Below, piece after piece: positions 7,680 through 15,368 of a DNA stretch of 46,321 bases. The notes under the pieces are model-generated. The model was not told where the DNA came from. It ran no database searches and was given only the letters and a program-made list of their open reading frames with translations. Source of the stretch: Methylohalomonas sp964522485 (GTDB lineage: Bacteria > Pseudomonadota > Gammaproteobacteria > Methylohalomonadales > Methylohalomonadaceae); assembly GCA_964522485.1 (NCBI GenBank), contig CAZFUS010000013.1, positions 1-46,321 of the forward strand, given 5' to 3'. Position numbers and translations under genes: made by a program. The first letter of the stretch is position 1. The number at the start of each line of letters is the position of its first letter.

Positions 7680-7683
7680 GCCG

Positions 7684-8496
7684 ATGAACGCGAGCAACAT
7701 CAAAAACATTCTCGAAGCGGCGCTGATGGTCGCCGATCAGCCATTGTCTCTGGACAAGTTGCAGAGTCTGTTCGCCAAGGATGCCGTGCAGCCCGATCGC
7801 GAGGTGATCCGCAGCGCACTGAATGAACTGGCCGGCGACTGCAGTGGCCGGGGCGTGGAACTTGTTGAGGTTGCCAGCGGCTGGCGCTATCAGGTGCATG
7901 CCGATTATGCTGACTGGGTGCAGCGATTGTGGGATGAAAAGCCACCGCGGTATTCACGTGCGCTGCTGGAAACCCTCGCTATCATAGCCTACCGTCAGCC
8001 CATCACCCGTGGCGAGATCGAGGATATCCGCGGTGTAGGCGTCAACACCAACATTGTCCGTACCTTGCAGGAACGCGAATGGATCCGCGTGGTCGGCCAT
8101 CGCGATGTGCCTGGCAAGCCTGAACTGCTGGCGACGACAAAGCAGTTTCTGGACTATTTCAACCTGAAGAAGCTTTCGGAACTGCCGACTTTGGCCGAGA
8201 TTAGAGATCTCGAAGATATCAATCCCGATCTGTTCGCCCAGTTCAATAACGACGAAACGGCTGGTCAGGACACAAGCGCCGACGATACCGCCGGATTGCC
8301 TGAGTTACAGGCGGAGAAGGTGGAAATCGAAGCGGTACATGAGGATGCCGACGGCGTGGATCCGGCTGATACAGCGGCAGCCATGACTGATGGTGAAACC
8401 GATACGGACACTGCATCCGGCGACAGTAATAACAGTGACGACTCTGATGAGTCGGATCGGAATGATGACAGCAAGATTGTACAGTTTTCCAAATAG
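7684..8496 (+). CDS. scpB: Segregation and condensation protein B
   Basis: This is the winged-helix dimer that binds the ScpA kleisin. Start ATG 7684, four bases after the scpA stop; an upstream in-frame GTG inside scpA is less likely. Family segments are IKNILEAALMVADQPL, YRQPITRGEIEDIRGV with NIVRTL (the strongly conserved YRQPITR..IE.IRGV block), GRD/GHRDVPGKPELLATT and F...FNLKKLSELP. After about residue 185 the protein carries a long low-complexity acidic tail rich in Asp, Glu, Ser and Thr, longer than in most homologues. The gene ends just before the gap region. Confidence 0.95.
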   Translation: MNASNIKNILEAALMVADQPLSLDKLQSLFAKDAVQPDREVIRSALNELAGDCSGRGVELVEVASGWRYQVHADYADWVQRLWDEKPPRYSRALLETLAIIAYRQPITRGEIEDIRGVGVNTNIVRTLQEREWIRVVGHRDVPGKPELLATTKQFLDYFNLKKLSELPTLAEIRDLEDINPDLFAQFNNDETAGQDTSADDTAGLPELQAEKVEIEAVHEDADGVDPADTAAAMTDGETDTDTASGDSNNSDDSDESDRNDDSKIVQFSK

Positions 8497-8710
8497 CTGA
8501 TAGATGTGCAGTTAATAGAGGTTAGAAGATAGAAGATAGAANNNNNNNNNNNNNNNNNNNNNNNNNNNNNNNNNNNNNNNNNNNNNNNNNNNNNNNNNNN
8601 NNNNNNNNNNNNNNNNNNNNNNNNNNNNNNNNNNNNNNNNNTTCCAAATAGCTGATAGATGTGCAGTTAATAGAGGTTAGAAGATAGAAGATAGAAGATA
8701 GAAGATAGAA
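8487..8710 (+). repeat. 100-N scaffold gap between identical flanks, with a 7-bp microsatellite
   Basis: The 55 bases before the gap (8487-8541, covering the scpB 3' end) are identical to the 55 bases after it (8642-8696). Both end in a tandem 7-mer (AGAAGAT); the left side shows about two copies and the right about four (8681-8710). The N run is exactly 100 long (8542-8641), the convention for unknown gap size. Most simply the two contigs overlap and no sequence is missing. The remainder (8711-8814) is AT-rich and holds no gene. Confidence 0.85.
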
Positions 8711-8814
8711 ATATCCCCATTCTTCATTTTCTATTAACTATCATCTTTAACTATTGGCATATAACGCCCTGCATCTCTACAGTCACCTCCGGTTCTTTTA
8801 CCTGAATCTTTCCC

Positions 8815-9567
8815 ATGTCCGAACGCATCCAGAAAGTGTTGGCCCGTGCCGGTCTCGGTTCGCGTCGTACTATCGAAGCCTGGATCGAAGCCGGCCGTAT
8901 TCAGGTCAACGGTCAAACGGCGACACTCGGCGATCGTATTAGCACCGACGATCGCGTGTTGCTGGATGGTAAACCGGTACAGACTGACTGGCGTTCTGAG
9001 CCAAAATTCAAATGGCTTGCCTATTACAAGCCCGAGGGCGAAATCTGCACCCGCCGGGACCCGCAGGGCCGGAGAACCGTTTTTGATCAGCTGCCCAGAC
9101 TGAAGCAGGGGCGCTGGGTTGCTCTCGGTCGACTCGACATTAACAGCATCGGCCTGATGCTGTTCACCACCGATGGTGATCTGGCCAACCGGCTGCTGCA
9201 TCCTTCGGCCGGTATCGAGCGCGAATATGCCGTGCGGGTGCGCGGCCGGCTTGGCCGGCAGGTCATGCAGCGGCTTACTACCGGTGTCGAGCTCGAGGAC
9301 GGGCCGGCGCGATTCGTATCCATCCGTGACGCCGGCGGAGAGGGGAGTAATCACTGGTATCACGTCATCATGACCGAGGGTCGCCAGCGCGAGATCCGAA
9401 GGCTGTTTGAATCGCAGGGAATAACCGTCAGCCGCCTGATGCGAGTACGGTTCGGCACGATTGAACTGCCGCGTGGCAAGCGTCCGGGCCAGTTCTGGAA
9501 GCCCGGTCCGGATGAGCTCAGGGCACTGCGGGCAGCGGCGACTCGCCTGCTGAACGCTAAAGAATAG
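8815..9567 (+). CDS. rluB: 23S rRNA pseudouridine synthase, RluB type
   Basis: This RsuA/RluB/E/F-family enzyme probably makes pseudouridine 2605 in 23S rRNA. It begins with an S4 RNA-binding domain (ERIQKVLARAGLGSRRTIEAWI, then GRIQVNG, residues about 3-60). The catalytic domain follows, with YYKPEGEICTRRDPQGR, the active-site GRLDINSIGLMLFTTDGDLANRLLHPS (catalytic Asp in GRLD) and REYAVRV, then EGRQREIRRLFES and RVRFGTIELP. The scpA-scpB-rluB order is the classical arrangement and favours RluB over its paralogues. It has 250 residues and lacks the long basic tail of E. coli RluB. Start ATG 8815. Confidence 0.93.
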   Translation: MSERIQKVLARAGLGSRRTIEAWIEAGRIQVNGQTATLGDRISTDDRVLLDGKPVQTDWRSEPKFKWLAYYKPEGEICTRRDPQGRRTVFDQLPRLKQGRWVALGRLDINSIGLMLFTTDGDLANRLLHPSAGIEREYAVRVRGRLGRQVMQRLTTGVELEDGPARFVSIRDAGGEGSNHWYHVIMTEGRQREIRRLFESQGITVSRLMRVRFGTIELPRGKRPGQFWKPGPDELRALRAAATRLLNAKE

Positions 9568-9669
9568 CCGGTTCATAAGAACTCGGCGCCGTTGCCTGGC
9601 CGGATCCGTATTGCCATAGCGGTCGCGTCCCGCTAGCCTTAGCGCCTTTTATTGAGTGGAGAATCTGAC

Positions 9670-10428
9670 ATGACCAGCCGCCGGCCGTTAGTAGCCGCCA
9701 ACTGGAAAATGAACGGGACGCTGGCGAGTCTGCGGCCGCTGGTGGACAGTATCCGATCCGATCTGGATACCGCCGCCGAAGTGGTAATCTGCCCGCCGGC
9801 GATTTATCTGGCCGAGGTGGCCGGTCGGCTGAAGGGCAGTGACATCGCCCTGGGCGCACAGGATGTGTCCGAATACGAGGCCGGCGCTTATACCGGAGAG
9901 GTGTCGGCGGCGATGCTGAACGATTATAATTGCCGGTTCGTCATCGTCGGTCATTCGGAGCGACGCAGTCTCTATAGCGAAGATGATGCCCGCGTGGCTG
10001 CGAAGTTTCAGGGCGCGCGCCGGGCCGGACTGACGCCGATCCTGTGTGTTGGCGAAACGTTGGCCGAACGTGAGGCTGACCATACGGAAGAAATCATCGA
10101 CCGGCAGTTGCAGGCGGTATTTGCCAGCGGCGAAATCGCCGGCGCGGTGCTGGCCTATGAGCCGATCTGGGCCATCGGCACCGGCCGTACGGCGACACCC
10201 GATATGGCACAGACCGTACATGCTTTTATTCGTGACCGACTGGCGAGTCACGGTCGGAACCTGGCTGAGACCATACGTATACTCTATGGCGGCAGCGTCA
10301 AGGCGGACAACGCTGCCGAGCTGTTTGCCATGCAGGACATTGACGGTGGCCTGATAGGCGGGGCATCGCTGATTGCCGGCGATTTCCTGACCATTTGTCA
10401 TGCAGCGACAGGTCACCAAACGAGGTAG
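9670..10428 (+). CDS. tpiA: Triosephosphate isomerase
   Basis: This glycolytic TIM barrel interconverts dihydroxyacetone phosphate and glyceraldehyde 3-phosphate. It has 252 residues, the usual size. Catalytic Lys is in AANWKMNG, the electrophile His in VGHSERR, and the base Glu in AYEPIWAIGTG; the phosphate-binding LYGGSVK and GGLIGGASL loops are present. I chose ATG 9670 because it is preceded by GGAG and MTSRRPLVAANWKMNG is the normal N-terminus; the frame is also open from an upstream GTG at 9652. It is followed six bases later by secG, as in many proteobacteria. Confidence 0.97.
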   Translation: MTSRRPLVAANWKMNGTLASLRPLVDSIRSDLDTAAEVVICPPAIYLAEVAGRLKGSDIALGAQDVSEYEAGAYTGEVSAAMLNDYNCRFVIVGHSERRSLYSEDDARVAAKFQGARRAGLTPILCVGETLAEREADHTEEIIDRQLQAVFASGEIAGAVLAYEPIWAIGTGRTATPDMAQTVHAFIRDRLASHGRNLAETIRILYGGSVKADNAAELFAMQDIDGGLIGGASLIAGDFLTICHAATGHQTR

Positions 10429-10434
10429 GATTGA

Positions 10435-10833
10435 ATGCAGACATTACAGACTGTTTTACTGGTGGGGCAGGTATTCCTGGCGATTGGACTGATCGTCATC
10501 ATACTTCTGCAGCATGGCAAAGGTGCCGATGCCGGTGCCGCTTTTGGTAGTGGCTCGTCATCGACCGTGTTCGGCAGCCGCGGCTCGGGCAACTTTCTGA
10601 CCAAGGCCACGACTGCACTTGCAGTTCTGTTCCTGGTCAACAGCCTGACGCTGGGTTACCTGGCTGCGAATCGGGCCGAAACTCTCAGTCTCATGGAGAA
10701 GGCTGCGTTGGAGAGTGAATCGGCGCCAGCTTCAGATGAACCGTCAGAAACACCCGCGGCACCCGATGCCCCGGCGGTTCCCGCTGATGAAGAACAGCAG
10801 GGCGGTGACATGCCCGCGATACCGGCTCAGTAG
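10435..10833 (+). CDS. secG: Protein translocase subunit SecG
   Basis: This is a small component of the SecYEG channel. The first membrane segment (VLLVGQVFLAIGLIVIILLQ) leads to the invariant LLQHGKGADAGAAFG loop, then SSTVFGSRGSGNFLTKAT and a second segment (LAVLFLVNSLTLGYLA). The C-terminus is a Pro/Ala/Glu-rich acidic tail of about 50 residues, longer than in E. coli. It is adjacent to tpiA upstream and tRNA-Leu downstream, which is a conserved order. Confidence 0.95.
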   Translation: MQTLQTVLLVGQVFLAIGLIVIILLQHGKGADAGAAFGSGSSSTVFGSRGSGNFLTKATTALAVLFLVNSLTLGYLAANRAETLSLMEKAALESESAPASDEPSETPAAPDAPAVPADEEQQGGDMPAIPAQ

Positions 10834-10849
10834 CCGGCCAATCTAATCA

Positions 10850-10934
10850 GCCGATGTGGTGGAATTGGTAGACACGCTGTCTTGAGGGGGCAGTGGGGCA
10901 ACCCGTGCCGGTTCGAATCCGGCCATCGGCACCA
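10850..10934 (+). tRNA. tRNA-Leu (anticodon GAG)
   Basis: The acceptor stem is GCCGATG (10850-10856) with CATCGGC (10924-10930). The anticodon stem CTGTC/GGCAG encloses the loop TTGAGGG, giving anticodon GAG. A long class-II variable arm (GGG/CCC) follows, then the T arm GCCGG-TTCGAAT-CCGGC (10907-10923). The discriminator is A (10931) and CCA is encoded (10932-10934). It closely resembles E. coli leuU, which also follows secG. Confidence 0.96.
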
Positions 10935-11057
10935 TTTACTAGTCCGGCATCATCCATAACACAAAACCTAGCCTTGTAACTCCCCGTAATTCCTAGACCG
11001 GTAGACCCGGGGTTGCTCGACCCCAATATGCTAGGAGTGCTGTAGTATGTTCTGCTT

Positions 11058-11191
11058 CTACCAGATTTCAGCCGAAGGGTTCTGCGGGGTCGTTTCTGGA
11101 TACCAGGAAACCGGAAAATATGATCCCATGTAAGCTCAGGCACGTCTCTGAGGCAATGCACGCATTTTCCTGACCCGGCTGACTTGGCCAT
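11058..11191 (-). pseudogene. HNH-like protein remnant, frameshifted and truncated
   Basis: Reading leftward from ATG 11191 (preceded by a GAGGG ribosome site) gives MAKSAGSGKCVHCLRDVPEL and then TWDHIF, the start of a CxxC...WDHIFP HNH-like family. Loss of one C near 11114 shifts the frame; in the shifted frame the family sequence continues as PVSWYPETTPQNPSAEIW to a TAG at 11058-11060. The rest of the domain (second CxxC) is gone. The unshifted frame runs on across tRNA-Leu and is meaningless. Family function is not established; the CxxC and DH motifs suggest a zinc-bound nuclease fold. Confidence 0.6.
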
Positions 11192-11562
11192 GTCGGTTAT
11201 CCCTCTGATGGCTAATCAGATCGCGACCTGTCATTTTAGGGTATACAAATAAATAACCCTGGCAAGGCGGACCATATTAAGCCCACCATGGATTCATTTC
11301 ATACACCGGTACACGATACCCCAGCCGGTGTTCTATAGGCCGTATATCTGTCTTATTTGACTCTCTCGCTCCCTGCTTAATTTCACACAAGGACTCTGCC
11401 TTAGTGTGTTTTCATTATGCCTTGGCGGTGAATGTGACTTGATTCACGATTCCGTCACTACATATTGAACAGTCGTTCTGAGTGGAAGACAAAATATATG
11501 TGTGCGAAAACATCGAACCAGGTGTTGATGTATACCATTTGCAACCAGGTATGGAGTGACTT
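11192..11562 (+). other. Intergenic stretch without recognised genes
   Basis: This region is moderately AT-rich. I see no coding sequence with family resemblance and no clear terminator. It separates the HNH remnant from a possible small zinc-ribbon ORF. Confidence 0.4.
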
Positions 11563-11754
11563 ATGGGTTCACGCTTGTGTAATAAATGTGGTCGGGCGAT
11601 CCTCAAACTGGAAACGAGGAACCGCCATCGTGTCGTAGTCGATGCGTGCCTCTGCGGCCCGAAGGAACATTATTACGATCCACAACGCCATACTCCTCAC
11701 AGAATGACTTGTATACGTGACAGGGTGAGCTATTGGCATGCGTCAGGATATTGA
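11563..11754 (+). CDS. Possible small Cys-containing protein, unknown
   Basis: A 63-residue frame starts MGSRLCNKCGRAILKLETRN and contains one CxxC (Cys6, Cys9) and a CxC (CLCG near 29). ATG 11563 has a well-placed GGAG six bases upstream. It lies opposite the degenerate 3' part of the SRAP pseudogene, downstream of where SRAP homology ends, so the overlap does not exclude it. The two metal-binding half-motifs suggest a zinc ribbon-like protein, but I recognise no family. It may be spurious. Confidence 0.35.
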   Translation: MGSRLCNKCGRAILKLETRNRHRVVVDACLCGPKEHYYDPQRHTPHRMTCIRDRVSYWHASGY

Positions 11755-12187
11755 GGACAGGTCCCTGAAGTAATAACAGGGGCTTGATTAATCCCGGCCC
11801 CTCATTCCGAGGGTTATTCACTCGCGTAGAGATGGGGTAACTCTCTAGCTCTGATACGGGCTCGCTGAGGATTTCTTTGAGTCTCTTAGAGGGCGTCTCG
11901 GACTCCATCCATTCTAGCCACACACTCTTGGGCAATATCAGCGGCATAGGGGCGTGAATGTCCCGGACAGTCGCCGCCGGTCCCGTGATGATGGTGTAGG
12001 AATCGAACGACTCCGCTTCCTCACCTTCCCAGTGCTCGCACAGACCGGCGAAAGCGAATGGCTGGCCCGTGTGGATGAAATACAGCTGTTTCTTGCCCGC
12101 TAGCGGCTTCCATTCATAGTACCCGCCCGCAGGCACCAAGCAGATTGCGGTTGTAGACCTTAAAAGAGAATTATTGCTGAATTTTTA
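11603..12187 (-). pseudogene. SRAP/YedK (HMCES-like) gene lacking the catalytic N-terminus
   Basis: SRAP proteins crosslink to abasic sites in single-stranded DNA through Cys2, freed by removal of Met. Here the frame (open from 12187) shows NSLLRSTTAICLVPAGGYYEW, then PFAFAGLCEHWEG, SYTIITGPA, the conserved DIHAPMPLIL His motif and YPISTRVNNPRNEGPGLI, so the Glu and His active-site residues are present. The first ~90 residues, including MCGR and the following strands, are absent, and upstream sequence contains stops. After about position 11777 the frame continues with no family resemblance. I conclude a 5'-deleted, non-functional copy. Confidence 0.7.
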
Positions 12188-12303
12188 ATTTCATCAGCCC
12201 CTTGCTTAGCTTATATAAAGTTTAGGTTTAACAAAACCCATGGATAGCACTTTTAAAAGTTAGCAGGGTCTTATTATCTAGGACCAACAAAGCAGGGACA
12301 AGA

Positions 12304-12702
12304 ATGATGGATGCTACTTCTGATCTATCAACGATCTGCCTCCCTCGTGAGGAGGATTATGACTTTCCGGCGATCGAAGCCTATAAGAAGACATATTATT
12401 ATCTGGATATTCTGCTCGCCACGAGCCTTTTCTTGCCTGTCTCCATAGGTTGTATTTACTTATTACACCATCTCGGTTGGCTGGAAGGGCCTGTATTTTA
12501 CTATCTGATTTGTGCTATCGCGACGCTATTATTAGCGTTGATTATCATATGGACTAAATTCAATCATTATCGAAAATTGTTCGCTTCTTACAGATTGCTG
12601 TCTGCTGAGCGTGATGAGTCTGCCATAGAGCCATATCCGCACAATCCGGCAATTAAGAATAATGCTCAAGATGTGCCAGGTACCGCTCCCTTCTATCAGT
12701 AA
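12304..12702 (+). CDS. Small two-helix membrane protein, unknown
   Basis: A 132-residue protein with two hydrophobic segments, about residues 34-56 (LDILLATSLFLPVSIGCIYL) and 63-84 (VFYYLICAIATLLLALIIIW), separated by a short HHLGWLEGP loop. The N-terminus is acidic and both ends are predicted to face the same side. An AGGGA lies a few bases before the paired ATG codons (12304 and 12307). Composition is AT-richer than the core genes. No family is recognised; it is isolated between the SRAP remnant and the GGDEF/EAL gene. Confidence 0.5.
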   Translation: MMDATSDLSTICLPREEDYDFPAIEAYKKTYYYLDILLATSLFLPVSIGCIYLLHHLGWLEGPVFYYLICAIATLLLALIIIWTKFNHYRKLFASYRLLSAERDESAIEPYPHNPAIKNNAQDVPGTAPFYQ

Positions 12703-13110
12703 ACGCTTCTGCATGTGCGAGCAACCTTATTTAAAATTAAATCCTTCCATTAAGCACCCATGCAACAGCACTGTTCTATTATAGAGCGGTTAATTTTCTG
12801 TTTCTAAAAATAATGAAAAGCGAAACTTGATGAAATAGAGTGTATATACGCCAGAGAATGAGATAATTGATTCGATACCGTGAATTAGATTGAGTCTATA
12901 TATTTGCTGCGTGTTTTCTGCATAATAGCCTTTCTCCCCGCTAGTTTTCCCGCTGCCGGGGGTTTTAGTTTGTGAAGCTATTTAGAACCGGTTGCATGAA
13001 GGTTTTGCAATTGCTTGTTCTCGCCAGCCATCGTTCAATCCTGATGGTGTGGTACACATCTCAAAAATCAGGTTTGTGTAACCTACAATTTTTGTAATCG
13101 CCTCAAAGCC
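12703..13110 (+). other. AT-rich intergenic region upstream of the EAL gene
   Basis: About 400 bases contain no supported gene. It presumably holds the promoter of the following gene, but I could not identify a convincing -35/-10 pair or a known riboswitch. Confidence 0.4.
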
Positions 13111-14769
13111 ATGAGTGCTGCAGTGCAAGTTAAGGATTTCATCGATCGCGGATTGTCATTGCGAAGCGCCTGGATATCGCTGGGAATTGGTTGTCTGTTT
13201 CTGCTCCTTTCGGTGTCCTGGATTCTCTTTTCCGATCGACTCGCCGCTGAAATTGCACCCGGTCGTGAGGAACTCCTGCTCATTCAGCAGTACAAGGGGC
13301 TTGGTTTTGTCGTTGTCATGACTCTGCTGTTCGGATGGCTCGTGTACGTACTGCATCGCCGGGGTATGGTGCTTGAACGGGCCTTGCGCTTTATGCAAAC
13401 CGACCCGCTCACAGGATTGGCCAACCGGGCTGTCGCCGAGGATTACCTGTCGACATACCTCGCGATGCCCGGTCAGCACCCACTGTTATGCGGTGTTTTG
13501 TTATTCGACATCCGTGACCTGAGTCGAGTAAATCGCGCCGTTGGCCGTTCCGGCGGCGATCAGGTGTTGAATGAAGTCGGTAACCGAATCAGGAAAATTG
13601 CGCGGCCATCCGATCTTGTCGCCCGTCTGGAGAGTGATCGATTTGTCATTGTCGTCGGACGCTGCACTGGCAAGCGCGAAGTGCTTGAGTTTGGCACTAA
13701 GGTCCGGGCAGCGTTCAATGTCCCTATTACCGTGGATAAGGTTGAAGTCCAGGTCGAACTGCGCGGTGGTGCTGCCCTTGCCCCACTTGATGGGAATACG
13801 CCGTTTGAATTGCTGGACGCGGCCGAACGTGCCCTCTATAGCAGCAAGAAAGGCGATCATGGCTTCGGGCTTGCCAATCGCGAGGATCTGTTGAGCAACG
13901 CCGGCCATCTGGAGCTGGAAGGTCAACTTCGCCGGGCCATTCGGGAACGGCAGCTCAGCATCGTCCTGCAGCCGCAAGTCAGTCTTAACACCTTGGAATT
14001 GGTGGGTGCTGAGGTATTGGCGCGCTGGCACTCACCCGGACGCGGCGAGATTGCACCCGGGGAGTTCATTCCATTGGCCGAATCACTCGGCTTAATCCAG
14101 GATATCACCGAGCAGGTGCTTGACGTAGTGGGTGACTGTGTCATTGACTGGCGCGATAAAGGCCTGCCAAGCATTCAGATTTGTGTCAATCTCTCCGGAC
14201 TGGATCTGAAAAACGGCCGGATTCTGGAGGTGGTTGAATCTTTCCTCACTCGCAGTCGCTTACCAATCCATTACCTCACGCTTGAAATCACGGAATCCTG
14301 GCTGATGGAAGATCCCAATCGTGCCTTGGGTCTCATCCACCGGCTGCGTGATATGGGTCCCCGGCTGGCGATAGATGACTTCGGCACCGGTTACTCAGCC
14401 CTGGGCCAGCTAATTGACTTCCCATTCGATTATGTCAAATTCGATCGTTCCTTCGTAGCCGGGGCTGATAGCCTGTCGAAAAAGGCAAAACTGCTGACAG
14501 CGATACAGCGGATGGCGGCCACTCTGGATATGGAAACCGTTGCCGAAGGCGTGGAAACCATGAATGAGCTGGCGCTGGTCCGGGCTGTGGGCATTGATAA
14601 GGCCCAGGGTTACTTGTTTGCCGGGCCGGTCCCTCCGGCAGTCTTCGAAACAGAATACTTAACAGCCGGACAATCACCATTTTGGGAGATCCGCCGTGAT
14701 CTGGATAAGCTGGCGGCTGAAAACAAGACGCGGGTAACCAGAATCCGCAAGGCGGGCAAGCATCATTGA
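13111..14769 (+). CDS. Membrane protein with degenerate GGDEF and EAL c-di-GMP phosphodiesterase domain
   Basis: Residues ~20-42 and ~64-82 are membrane segments flanking a short periplasmic loop. A GGDEF domain follows (DPLTGLANRAVAEDYL to about residue 250), but its signature is ESDRF instead of GGDEF, so it is unlikely to make c-di-GMP. The I-site-like RPSD is kept five residues upstream, leaving possible allosteric binding. The EAL domain (about 270-525) has EVL in GAEVLARWHSPG, CVNLSG, LEITES, IDDFGTGYSALGQL, VKFDRSFV, ETVAEGVET and QGYLFAGPV, so the metal and catalytic residues of an active phosphodiesterase appear present. It probably hydrolyses c-di-GMP at the inner membrane. Start ATG 13111 lacks an obvious Shine-Dalgarno sequence. 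Confidence 0.92.
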   Translation: MSAAVQVKDFIDRGLSLRSAWISLGIGCLFLLLSVSWILFSDRLAAEIAPGREELLLIQQYKGLGFVVVMTLLFGWLVYVLHRRGMVLERALRFMQTDPLTGLANRAVAEDYLSTYLAMPGQHPLLCGVLLFDIRDLSRVNRAVGRSGGDQVLNEVGNRIRKIARPSDLVARLESDRFVIVVGRCTGKREVLEFGTKVRAAFNVPITVDKVEVQVELRGGAALAPLDGNTPFELLDAAERALYSSKKGDHGFGLANREDLLSNAGHLELEGQLRRAIRERQLSIVLQPQVSLNTLELVGAEVLARWHSPGRGEIAPGEFIPLAESLGLIQDITEQVLDVVGDCVIDWRDKGLPSIQICVNLSGLDLKNGRILEVVESFLTRSRLPIHYLTLEITESWLMEDPNRALGLIHRLRDMGPRLAIDDFGTGYSALGQLIDFPFDYVKFDRSFVAGADSLSKKAKLLTAIQRMAATLDMETVAEGVETMNELALVRAVGIDKAQGYLFAGPVPPAVFETEYLTAGQSPFWEIRRDLDKLAAENKTRVTRIRKAGKHH

Positions 14770-15210
14770 TCTCCCGGGTTTCATAATAAAAGGAGTCCCA
14801 TAAAGACAAGAATCTGGCGCGCACCCCTCTACCGTTGCCCGGGCCCATATTCCTCGGCAAAACGTCTCTTGAAGTCAGTCATATGCTCTTAATAGTTGGG
14901 CAATTCTGTATCAGGAATGCGAAGGCTTGTAACAGTAATAATCTGATACAAAGTCCGTTTTTCACGGTGGCCGGAACCCGCGCTATCCGTCAGGGAAGCT
15001 GCATCGATCATTCCTGGCAATAAACTGGTTAATAAACAATAGCTTATTTGTTAGCACGAACAGGATACAATATCTCCAGTTTTGATGCGGTTCATAGATT
15101 AAGTTGGCCAGATAATTATAATAAACAGCATTAAAAACACATCATTAACAATAACCGGGGCAGCAGAAAATTCAGCAAGGGATGCCCGATTCGTCAAGCC
15201 ATGGTGCGAA
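14770..15210 (+). other. Intergenic region before the TonB receptor leader
   Basis: No gene is supported. TATAAT at 15117-15122 could be the -10 of the receptor operon, but no convincing -35 lies at normal spacing. A weak inverted repeat TGTATCAG (14907-14914)/CTGATACA (14943-14950) is present. Confidence 0.4.
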
Positions 15211-15307
15211 CTCTCTTCATCGCGCAACGATGCGAGAGGAAGCTGTTCTGTTGTTATCACCTCGCACTGTCATGAACCGGCCTGTTCTGATAGGCCGGCT
15301 CATGACA
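15211..15307 (+). promoter_or_regulatory. Structured leader with two hairpins upstream of the TonB-YfiR-YfiN operon
   Basis: Hairpin 1: CATCG (15218-15222)/CGATG (15228-15232), extendable by CTCT/AGAG to 15211-15238. Hairpin 2: 15268-15283 pairs with 15292-15307, 15 of 16 positions, with an 8-base loop. No T-run follows, so it is not a simple terminator. It ends 61 bases before the receptor start. It could be an operator palindrome or a leader RNA element; I do not match it to a known riboswitch. Confidence 0.5.
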
Positions 15308-15368
15308 GATGACAAACCAATTACCGTTACCGGGATAATTCCAGCCGAATACCAATGACAGGATCCTC

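Noticed and set aside
9688..10419. A 243-codon minus-strand frame opposite tpiA
   Set aside because: Antisense shadow of a universally conserved gene, no family resemblance.
10847..11191. A 114-codon minus-strand frame spanning tRNA-Leu
   Set aside because: Only its first ~26 codons resemble a family; the family continues in another frame after a one-base deletion, and the rest runs through the tRNA gene.
10935..13110. An attachment-site repeat of the tRNA-Leu 3' end, or an integrase
   Set aside because: I saw no second copy of the T-arm/acceptor sequence and no integrase in the window; the island hypothesis rests on gene order and composition only.
15211..15307. Cobalamin or c-di-GMP riboswitch upstream of the TonB receptor
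   Set aside because: The conserved cores of these classes are not recognisable; I report only a structured leader.
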